DNA of 59,564 nucleotides from Anaerosolibacter carboniphilus (lineage in GTDB: Bacteria > Bacillota > Clostridia > Peptostreptococcales > Thermotaleaceae). The notes under the pieces were generated by a model that had not been told where the DNA came from, did not search any database, and saw only the letters and a list, made by a program, of their open reading frames with translations. Where the stretch lies: NCBI RefSeq assembly GCF_014205875.1, contig NZ_JACHEN010000033.1, positions 1 through 59,564 of the forward strand, read 5' to 3'. The position numbers were made by a program, and so were the translations under genes. Positions 45,076 through 52,418 of this stretch are shown in pieces. Positions within the stretch are counted from its first letter, which is position 1. Every line of letters begins with the position of its first letter.

Positions 45076-46452
45076 CTATCCTACAATTACTTTTTCTTCT
45101 GGATATCTATAATGTCCTTTGTTTCTTAGTTGCTGATTTGCCAAGGCTAATGCTACTGTTAATGGTCCCACCCTACCAGCAAACATTGTAAATGATATTA
45201 GTAATTTGCCTATATTCGTTAAATTTGATGTAATTCCTAATGACAGTCCTACTGTTCCAAAGGCTGAAGTCACCTCAAAGAATATCTCTAAAAAGCTAGG
45301 TCCTTTTTCTGTAATAGATAGCATCATTGTAACAATTATGACAAGTGTTCCAGCTAATCCAATGATCGCCAGAGACCGGCTGACAATTTCCCGGGGAATT
45401 CTCTTTTTGAATACCTCTGTATCCGCTTTACCTCTTATTTCAGAAATAATAGTCCATAAAATTACACCCGCTGTAGTCGTTTTAACACCCCCGGCAGTAC
45501 CAGCTGGTGATCCACCAATGAACATGAGTACAATGGTAAAAAATATTGAAGCCATGGTAAGTTTATCCGTTGGCAATGTGTTAAACCCTGCTGTTCTTGG
45601 CGTTATAGAATGAAAACCAGCCGAGAGTAATTTTCCTTTTAATGTTAATCCAGCCATTGTATCAGGATTACTGTACTCCAACACAAGAATAACAATAAAT
45701 CCTACAGAAAGCAATATGCCTGTAATCAATAAAACCAGCTTCGTATGAAGTGAGAAGTTTTTGAAACTTTTTTTGTTCCATACTTCCATAACAACTGCAA
45801 ATCCTAATCCACCTAAGATAATCAAACTTCCTACTACAATATTGATTAAAGGATCTTCCACAAAAGGTGTTAAACTTCTAAAGTCCCCTATTAAATCAAA
45901 ACCAGCATTACAAAAAGCAGAAATCGAATGAAACACCCCATAGCCGATCCCCTTGGCCAAACCGTAAAGAGGAATAAACCTTATAGATAGCAATAATGCC
46001 GCTACCCCTTCTATGGAAAAAGTAGTGATGATTATTTGTTGCGTTAATCTTACTACACCAGCCGTACTAAACTGATTTAACGCTTCTTGCATAACCAGTC
46101 TTTCTCTCAGCATGATTCTCTTTCCTAAAACTAAGGCTATCAGTGTGGTCAATGTCATAAAACCTAGCCCACCTATTTGAATGAGCAGCAATATAATTAC
46201 TTGACCAAAGATCGTCCAATATGTGCCAGTATCTACAACTACAAGTCCAGTGACACAAACAGCAGAAGCAGAGGTAAAAAGTGCGTTAATAAAGCCTACA
46301 CTTTCACCATTTTTCGATGCTATAGGCAAGTTTAGCAATATCGCTCCAATTAGAATCACTGCAGCAAAACCCATCACTAGCGTCTGCGCAGGATTTAGTT
46401 TGATATCTTCATGTTTTAATCTAAAGTCTATTGTAAACACCTTACTTTCCAT
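45076..46452 (-). CDS. ktrB: K+ channel-like transporter subunit KtrB
   Basis: 458 aa membrane protein with the four-fold M1-P-M2 layout of the SKT family. P-loop filter segments are seen as AVCVTGLVVVD, SAFCNAGFDLIG, TPRTAGFNTLP and SAFGTVGLSLG. It imports K+ with Na+ dependence and is gated by the KtrA encoded immediately downstream. Located 31 nt after the trkH-like gene. The weak ribosome binding site (TATAGGG) may keep expression modest. Confidence 0.93.
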   Translation of the reverse strand: MESKVFTIDFRLKHEDIKLNPAQTLVMGFAAVILIGAILLNLPIASKNGESVGFINALFTSASAVCVTGLVVVDTGTYWTIFGQVIILLLIQIGGLGFMTLTTLIALVLGKRIMLRERLVMQEALNQFSTAGVVRLTQQIIITTFSIEGVAALLLSIRFIPLYGLAKGIGYGVFHSISAFCNAGFDLIGDFRSLTPFVEDPLINIVVGSLIILGGLGFAVVMEVWNKKSFKNFSLHTKLVLLITGILLSVGFIVILVLEYSNPDTMAGLTLKGKLLSAGFHSITPRTAGFNTLPTDKLTMASIFFTIVLMFIGGSPAGTAGGVKTTTAGVILWTIISEIRGKADTEVFKKRIPREIVSRSLAIIGLAGTLVIIVTMMLSITEKGPSFLEIFFEVTSAFGTVGLSLGITSNLTNIGKLLISFTMFAGRVGPLTVALALANQQLRNKGHYRYPEEKVIVG

Positions 46453-46482
46453 CCCTATATTTCTTTCAAGCCATTAACTCAT

Positions 46483-47964
46483 CTAAAATTTTCGTTTTAC
46501 AATAATTCTTATATCCTTGATGATTTTCAATCCTGCGAAGAATACCACTAAAAATTCTAGCCTCCCTAACAACATTCCTACAGTTTCAGCCCACAAGACT
46601 ACTTTTGGAGCATCGAAAGCCGTTACCCCTACAGACAGACCCACTGTACCTAAGCTTGAGGCATACTCAAACATTGAGTCCTGTAAAGAGTATCCATGAG
46701 CCAGCAGGATAAGCACACCTACTGCATAAGTAATCATGTACAACATCGCAAAGTTAGATATCTCTAAAGCATGATCCTGGGACACATAGTATTTTCCTTC
46801 CGGTCGAATGACATAATTTTGTCTTACCACATTTTGAGGAAGCAAGTAGCCTTTGATATTCCATACAAGGGATTTCAGCATGATATACACTCTATACTGC
46901 TTTAGTCCACCAGCCGTTGAGCCTGCTCCTCCACCAATAATCATCAGAGCAATCATAATAAATATTGCAAAGCTGTCCCAATCCCCATAGCCTACCGTTG
47001 AAAATCCTGTTGTAGTCAAAGCTGATGTGAGTTCAAAAACAGCTACCCGAATCCCTTTGCCTACTGCATTATACAGTTTAATCAGTGAAAAAAAGGCGGT
47101 TAATGGTATCGCTATTGCCAGAGCAAAAAACATAAATCTTATTTCACCGATTTGAAAAAATCTTTTTACTTCGCCCTTTAAAAGAACATAATGGGCAGCA
47201 AAGTTTGTCGTACCAAAAAACATCAAAATTATAGTAATCAACTCTATCGGCAAACTCTGATATGCACCAATACTAGCAGGCTCTGTTGAAAAACCTCCCG
47301 TTGAAACTGCTGCAACCGCATGATTGATGGCATCAAACCACGGCATTCCTGCTATAATGTATAGGAATGTTCCAGAAGTAATATAGCCTATATAAATAAC
47401 CATAATTAGTTTTGTAGACCTGGCTACATTGGGCAGCAGCTTATCAGACCTTCCCTCTGCATGATATAATCCCAATCCATGGGGTCCTATAATGGCAGAC
47501 AGCATGATCACAGCAAGACCCGCTCCACCAATAAACTGCATAAGGCTTCTCCAAAGCAAAAACATGTGGGAGGTCTTTGTGACATCGACCACAGAAAGAC
47601 CTGTGGTTGTCAATCCACTAACAGCCTCGAATATAGCTTGAGTAAAATTCAATTTGCCAGACAGAATGAAAGGCATCGCAGAAATTATGGCAGCACTACA
47701 CCAGGCCAATAGGACGATAACGCCACCCTCATGTAAGGTCAGAGTAGCATCTTCTCCATACCTCATGATCCTTCTCATGCCATATCCCAATACAATTGCA
47801 ACCAATGACGGCACAACAAAGTAGCTAATCTCATTTATTTCCGTTCTGTAAATGGGCAGCAACAGCAGCGGTAGCAATAAAGCAAGGCCAATCCCCATAA
47901 TAATCGTTCCTACATAACCAATAATCAATTGATACCTTTCCTTCAACTGTTCTATATACAGCAC
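46483..47964 (-). CDS. trkH: K+ uptake protein TrkH
   Basis: 493 aa, about ten membrane segments. Filter loops: VSGLTTTGLSVVD, AAVSTGGFSTEPAS, SALTTTGFSTVGYG and SSLGTVGLSVGVTA. The additional N-terminal membrane pair (IGYVGTIIMGIGLALLLPLL) distinguishes it from the KtrB next door. It works with TrkA proteins encoded upstream; the gap to the second trkA is 1 nt. Together with ktrAB this gives two different K+ uptake systems in one operon. Confidence 0.92.
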   Translation of the reverse strand: MLYIEQLKERYQLIIGYVGTIIMGIGLALLLPLLLLPIYRTEINEISYFVVPSLVAIVLGYGMRRIMRYGEDATLTLHEGGVIVLLAWCSAAIISAMPFILSGKLNFTQAIFEAVSGLTTTGLSVVDVTKTSHMFLLWRSLMQFIGGAGLAVIMLSAIIGPHGLGLYHAEGRSDKLLPNVARSTKLIMVIYIGYITSGTFLYIIAGMPWFDAINHAVAAVSTGGFSTEPASIGAYQSLPIELITIILMFFGTTNFAAHYVLLKGEVKRFFQIGEIRFMFFALAIAIPLTAFFSLIKLYNAVGKGIRVAVFELTSALTTTGFSTVGYGDWDSFAIFIMIALMIIGGGAGSTAGGLKQYRVYIMLKSLVWNIKGYLLPQNVVRQNYVIRPEGKYYVSQDHALEISNFAMLYMITYAVGVLILLAHGYSLQDSMFEYASSLGTVGLSVGVTAFDAPKVVLWAETVGMLLGRLEFLVVFFAGLKIIKDIRIIVKRKF

Positions 47965-47965
47965 A

Positions 47966-48631
47966 TTAATCGGTCCTTCCTCTTAGTGTTTTTAATACTT
48001 CAGACTGCGCCATCGGAAGACATAGAATAATCAATTTGTCATCTTCTTCAACTGTTGTATCTCCTCTTGGAATCACTGCCTGTCCGCCTCTGATAATACA
48101 GCCTATAGTCGCATCCCTTGGAAACTCAATTTCTTTAAGCTGTTTACCAACGATAGGGAAATTTGTGCTTATCTCAATTTCCATTGCCGCAACTTTTCCC
48201 TCTTCAATAGGAAATAGATTCGTTATATCATCAATAGAGATCTTTTGCTCTATAAAGGAAGAAATAATATCTGCTGTACTAATAACATTGTTAACACCCA
48301 ATTGTTTGAATATGTCGATATTCTTGGGATCATTTACCATGGCAAAGGTCTTTTTGACCTTGAACATCTTTTCTGCAATCTGGCAGATTACCAAATTATT
48401 TGGATCTTCCGTTGTCATGGCAATCACAATATCAGCATAGGCGGCGCCTGCATCTTCCAAAATATAAGGTTTTGTTCCGTCCCCATGGACAATGTTTGCC
48501 TGATGCATCCGTGCCAACTTTTTACAATAATCTGCATCATGATTGACAATGGTAACACTGTATCCTTTCGAAACAAAAGATTTCGTCAGGAAATGCATTC
48601 GTTTCCCTCCGCCTACAATAACAATATTCAT
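47966..48631 (-). CDS. trkA: TrkA-type protein 2 (RCK_N-RCK_C)
   Basis: 221 aa from the ATG at 48631, which overlaps the stop of the preceding gene as ATGA; GGGGGATC gives the ribosome binding site. RCK_N starts MNIVIVGGGKRMHFLTKSF and continues VTIVNHDADYC; RCK_C is in the last ~80 residues (FPIVGKQLKEIEFPRDATIG). The nucleotide loop GGGKRM is less canonical than GCGRLG. Classic TrkA has two RCK units in one chain of ~450 aa; here they are split over two genes. Confidence 0.9.
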   Translation of the reverse strand: MNIVIVGGGKRMHFLTKSFVSKGYSVTIVNHDADYCKKLARMHQANIVHGDGTKPYILEDAGAAYADIVIAMTTEDPNNLVICQIAEKMFKVKKTFAMVNDPKNIDIFKQLGVNNVISTADIISSFIEQKISIDDITNLFPIEEGKVAAMEIEISTNFPIVGKQLKEIEFPRDATIGCIIRGGQAVIPRGDTTVEEDDKLIILCLPMAQSEVLKTLRGRTD

Positions 48632-49080
48632 TCTAGATCCCCCGTTTCTTCTCCTATAATAGTATTTCTTAATGCTTCTGCTGAAAGAATTGTAGGACAA
48701 AGGGTGTCAATGCCTAGTTCTTCATATACCGGTTGCCTTGAAGGCTCAAATAAACGGGCAATGACCTTTGGTACTTTATATATTGTTTTTGCAATTTGCG
48801 CAATCATCAGATTGGTATTATCATCGTTTGTGGTAGTAACAACAACATCTGCTTTATCTATTTTTGCCCTTAATAGCGTATCAATTTCAACTGCATCTGC
48901 CTCAATTGTAAATCCGCTATACTCGTCGGATAATCTATGAAAAGCATGCTCATCCTTATCGATCACGACCACGCTCTTTCTCGCCTTAGACAAAAGCCTT
49001 GCCAGATGTGAACCCAATCTACCACAACCTATGACGATAATATATTCGTCTCTATCCTGCTTAGTTTTCACTTTCTTCAT
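48628..49080 (-). CDS. trkA: TrkA-type protein 1 (RCK_N only)
   Basis: 150 aa. The Rossmann domain is complete (YIIVIGCGRLGSHLARLL, VVVIDKDEHAF) but there is no C-terminal RCK_C domain. It probably assembles with TrkA protein 2 to form the regulatory ring of TrkH. The start overlaps the response-regulator gene by 20 nt; because GGAG touches the ATG at 49080, the GTG three codons later (49071) may be the real start. Confidence 0.88.
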   Translation of the reverse strand: MKKVKTKQDRDEYIIVIGCGRLGSHLARLLSKARKSVVVIDKDEHAFHRLSDEYSGFTIEADAVEIDTLLRAKIDKADVVVTTTNDDNTNLMIAQIAKTIYKVPKVIARLFEPSRQPVYEELGIDTLCPTILSAEALRNTIIGEETGDLE

Positions 49081-49744
49081 CTCCTAATTCCATACCTTTT
49101 TGTGAATATTTCCATTGGGCAGTTCTCTCTAAATTTTTTGTAGCAGCCGAGTAACTCGGGTCTAGTGCAAGGGCAGCGCGATAATGCATCTGTGCTTTTT
49201 GAATTTCTCTACGATACTCTGCAAGGATGCCAAGCAAATTATGGGGTTCAGGTGCACTCACATCCATTATAATCGCTTTTTTTAAAAATTCTTCCGCTTT
49301 GCTATAAGTGCCCTCAATGATGCATTTCTTTGCAAATCCGATGTTATCTTTAAATGTTTCAAGGGTTTCTTCTTTCAATGTTTGTCTCTCCAGAACATCT
49401 TTTACAATATTTCGTATCTCCTCTGGTGTAAATGGCTTGCTAACAAAATCAATAGCCCCAAGTTTCATAGCTTCTACAGCACGTTCAATCGTTCCGTAGG
49501 CGGTCATCATAATGACATCTATTTTATTGCCTCTCTCTCTGATCTTTTCTAATACCTGCATCCCTGTTAGCCCAGGCATCTTAATGTCTAATAACATTAA
49601 GTCATAATGAGCAGCCATAACCTTCTGTAATGCTTCTTCCCCATTCACTGCAATATCGATTTCATATCCTTGCTCCTTAAAACAATGAGTTAAAGTCATC
49701 CTTATATTTTTTTCATCATCAACCACTAAAATTTTTTTGCTCAT
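49061..49744 (-). CDS. Response regulator with TPR-like C-terminus, K+ operon
   Basis: 227 aa. Receiver domain (1-120): VVDDEKN, phospho-Asp in LMLLDIKMPG, MMTAYGT and FVSKPFTPEE. The C-terminal ~85 residues form TPR-type helices (GTYSKAEEFLKKAIIMD; AQMHYRAALALDPSYSAATK). There is no DNA-binding domain, so it should signal by protein contact, perhaps to the Trk/Ktr proteins whose genes follow. Strong AAGGAGG; 1-nt gap from the preceding regulator gene. Paralogue of the protein encoded at 43757. Confidence 0.9.
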   Translation of the reverse strand: MSKKILVVDDEKNIRMTLTHCFKEQGYEIDIAVNGEEALQKVMAAHYDLMLLDIKMPGLTGMQVLEKIRERGNKIDVIMMTAYGTIERAVEAMKLGAIDFVSKPFTPEEIRNIVKDVLERQTLKEETLETFKDNIGFAKKCIIEGTYSKAEEFLKKAIIMDVSAPEPHNLLGILAEYRREIQKAQMHYRAALALDPSYSAATKNLERTAQWKYSQKGMELGDEESEN

Positions 49745-49745
49745 A

Positions 49746-50117
49746 TTATTGAACCTCCTTTAGATATTTGTCTAATATTTCTTTTATTTGATCCGGTGTA
49801 AAGGGTTTTGTAATATAATCGCTTCCTCCTACCGCTAATGCTTTTTCAATATCTTCTGTTTGCGTTTTTGCACTCATGAAAATGATTGGAATATTCTTCG
49901 TTAACGCTTCATCCTTCAATGCCTCACAAACTAAATATCCATTCATTTTAGGGAGTACAATATCTAAGAATACCAAATCAGGCATATATTCTAGTGCAAT
50001 ATCTAAGGCCTCAATGCCATTGGTTGCTACTTGGATGTCATATCCATTTTTCTTCAGATACATTTTCAGCGTTAAAATAATATTTTTTTCATCATCTACT
50101 ATCAATATCTTTTTCAT
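49746..50117 (-). CDS. Single-domain response regulator (CheY-like)
   Basis: 123 aa, only a receiver domain: ILIVDDEKN, phospho-Asp in LVFLDIVLPKMNG, the Thr/Ser position in IIFMSAKT and the Lys in YITKPFTPDQ. With no output domain it may shuttle phosphate between the kinase encoded upstream and the TPR-type regulator encoded downstream. AAAGGTGAC before the ATG; 17-nt gap to the kinase gene. Confidence 0.92.
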   Translation of the reverse strand: MKKILIVDDEKNIILTLKMYLKKNGYDIQVATNGIEALDIALEYMPDLVFLDIVLPKMNGYLVCEALKDEALTKNIPIIFMSAKTQTEDIEKALAVGGSDYITKPFTPDQIKEILDKYLKEVQ

Positions 50118-50134
50118 ATCATGTCACCTTTACC

Positions 50135-51985
50135 TTATCTCCCTAAACTCAAAGTGAAATAGAAAGTACTACCTTCACCCAATTGGCTCTTAACCCATAT
50201 TTCGCCACCGTGGGCATTGACAATTTCTTTGCTGATTGCCAGCCCTAAACCTGTACCTCCTGGTGTTTCTCCATTGTCATCCTTCACCTGAATGAATTTC
50301 TCAAATATTCTCTGTTGATAGTCTTCTGGGATGCCTTTTCCATTATCTGAAACACAAATCAACATCTTATTGGCAGTTTCACGGGCAGATATTACAATTT
50401 TTCCTGTTCCGTCTGTAGCTGTGTATTTTAGCGCGTTACCAATAAGATTTGTTAAAACCAATGAGATCTTATTAAAATCCGCTTTGACTTTTGAAAGTTC
50501 CTCCCTCATATCAAGCTGGATATCAATTCTTTTATCTTTTGCAATCATATGAAATGGCTTTGATGCGTTTTCTGCAATGTCTTTTATACTATAGGATTCA
50601 ATATCCATCTGAATTTTACCCGATTCTATTCTCGAAAGATCCAGCAAATCGCTCACCAAATTTTTAAGTCGATCACTATCTTCCTGAATGACTTCCAATA
50701 ACTCTCTCTGATCATTATTGATGGTACCTGGTGTTTCATCAAGCAAAAGACCCACCCCCATTCCAATGGATGTTAGTGGTGTCCTAAACTCGTGGGATAC
50801 CGTAGAGACAAAATCTGATTTAATTTGGTCAACCTCCTTGAGTTTTGTAATATCTTGCAAGAGTGTTATAAAGCCTATATTTTCCCCATCTCTTGTCCGG
50901 ATCGGTGTTACATTCAAGCGATAGTGTTTCTTCCCATTTCCATTGTTAACAGTTATATCCGTATACTTTTTATAATGCTCCATACTATCTGTGCTCTTAA
51001 CCTTATCGATGATATTAAATATATCCTCTCTCTTGATCACTTCGAGAAAATGCTTATTTAATACATCTTTCTCTCGGATACCCAGTGCCGTTTCCGCAGC
51101 TCTATTTACCAATAGCAGTTTGTGCTCATCACTGGTAACAATGATCCCATCACTGATACTTTCAACGATTGCTTCAGCTTTTTGTTTTTCATCCATCAAC
51201 TTTTTTACATTTAATTGATCAAAAGATTGTAATTTTTTTGCCATTACATTAAATTCCTGAGCAAGTTCAGCGATTTCATCCTTACCACTAATATCAAGCT
51301 GCTGCCTGTAATCTCCCTCCGAAATTTTCCTAGTCTTTTCAATAAGGTTATATACCGGATTGACAATTTTATTGGTTAAGTATATTGCAATAATCAAACC
51401 AATTAATATGGTAGCTGATGAAACCATAATTGTATAATAGGAAGCATTCGTAGAAATGCTGTGGGCTGCATCCTTTCGTAAAATCATTCCCTCTTGATTT
51501 AAATTTTGCAGACTTCTACATGCATCCTTTGTTTCTTCAAACAATGGTAGAATTTCATTATAGTAATATATTCTTGCTTCACTAGCCCCCTTATTCGCTT
51601 GTATCTCCACCAGTACTGTGAATTCGTCAATATATCTACTATATAGCGTGTGGATTTGATCAAGATTCTCTTTCTCTCCAGGCTCCGTAATATTATCTTC
51701 AGCTCTAGATAACCACTTCAAAAACTCTATTTCATTCTCTCTAAAATTCTTGGTAGCCACTTGATCTGACGAAAACATATAGGCCAATTCAAAACTATCC
51801 TGTCTTTCTAGGGCTACAATCATATTCTGTGCCGCAACGATACTCCTATAGTTCGACTGCATAATATTCTCAATAGAATTGCTCAGCCTGTTGAAGGTAG
51901 TTACCGACCAAACGCTGCTAATTCCTAAAACTGCAAATATGAGAAGAAAAGCACCAATGATTTTAAATTTTATTCCTTTTTTCAT
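50135..51985 (-). CDS. Membrane sensor histidine kinase leading the K+ uptake operon
   Basis: 616 aa from the ATG at 51985 behind AAGGTGAG; an ATG eight codons upstream is possible. Two membrane segments (~7-29, ~182-204) flank a four-helix sensor containing MIVALERQDSFELAY, then HAMP, PAS, HisKA (FVSTVSHEFRTPLTS) and HATPase (TNLIGNALKYT, DNGKGIPEDY, GGTGLGLAISKEIV). It has exactly the length and layout of the facing kinase. First gene after the c-di-AMP riboswitch, so kinase, regulators and K+ transporters are under one control. Confidence 0.93.
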   Translation of the reverse strand: MKKGIKFKIIGAFLLIFAVLGISSVWSVTTFNRLSNSIENIMQSNYRSIVAAQNMIVALERQDSFELAYMFSSDQVATKNFRENEIEFLKWLSRAEDNITEPGEKENLDQIHTLYSRYIDEFTVLVEIQANKGASEARIYYYNEILPLFEETKDACRSLQNLNQEGMILRKDAAHSISTNASYYTIMVSSATILIGLIIAIYLTNKIVNPVYNLIEKTRKISEGDYRQQLDISGKDEIAELAQEFNVMAKKLQSFDQLNVKKLMDEKQKAEAIVESISDGIIVTSDEHKLLLVNRAAETALGIREKDVLNKHFLEVIKREDIFNIIDKVKSTDSMEHYKKYTDITVNNGNGKKHYRLNVTPIRTRDGENIGFITLLQDITKLKEVDQIKSDFVSTVSHEFRTPLTSIGMGVGLLLDETPGTINNDQRELLEVIQEDSDRLKNLVSDLLDLSRIESGKIQMDIESYSIKDIAENASKPFHMIAKDKRIDIQLDMREELSKVKADFNKISLVLTNLIGNALKYTATDGTGKIVISARETANKMLICVSDNGKGIPEDYQQRIFEKFIQVKDDNGETPGGTGLGLAISKEIVNAHGGEIWVKSQLGEGSTFYFTLSLGR

Positions 51986-52040
51986 ATTCTCACCTTCATG
52001 CACAGTCATATATTATATTGTTTTCCATAACAAAACAAAA

Positions 52041-52062
52041 AAACCATAGAGATCTATGGTTT
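52041..52062 (-). terminator. Terminator of the c-di-AMP riboswitch
   Basis: AAACCATAGA-GA-TCTATGGTTT; the minus strand continues TTTTTGTTTTG. It is the expression platform between the aptamer and the kinase gene. Confidence 0.92.
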
Positions 52063-52195
52063 TAACTAAGCCTAGGTCTCTCCTTCAATGCCTACGAGGT
52101 TAGCTGTCGGGCTCGGGTTGAAAGAGTTACCCTATCCTTTCGGAATTCGCCCCATCGTTTGGGTCCCCCGCTTCAAATTTGAATTAAGCAATTAC
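52041..52195 (-). promoter_or_regulatory. ydaO/yuaA c-di-AMP riboswitch
   Basis: The minus strand carries the conserved ydaO blocks in order: GCGGGGGACCCAAACGATGG, GGGCGAATTCC, GGATAGGGTAACTCTTTCAA, CCCGAGCCCGACAGCTAACC, TCGTAGGCATTGAAGGAGAG. The aptamer is followed by a strong terminator (52041-52062). In characterised cases c-di-AMP binding favours termination. The operon behind it encodes two K+ uptake systems, which fits the known role of c-di-AMP in lowering K+ import; the extra control of a histidine kinase and two regulators is unusual. Confidence 0.95.
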
Positions 52196-52418
52196 GTTAA
52201 GATTATAGACCTCTAGGGCAAAATGGTCAAATTCAGCCCTTTGACATGTAGTAAATCTTCCAATATACTAATCTTGATTGAGACGAATTATATAGGAATT
52301 TCTCCATAATGTTCTATAAAGCGCCCTCATTCTATAGGTATTAGTACCTTCATCGTTTTCTAGTTTTTTGAATTGTTTTATTCCCATCGTTAACTACCCT
52401 TTAGCTACTCAAGTAAGT
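52196..52418. other. Promoter region of the K+ operon
   Basis: Non-coding sequence between the riboswitch and the end of the GGDEF-EAL gene. It should contain the promoter of the riboswitch transcript; no convincing -35/-10 pair could be fixed by eye. Confidence 0.4.
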
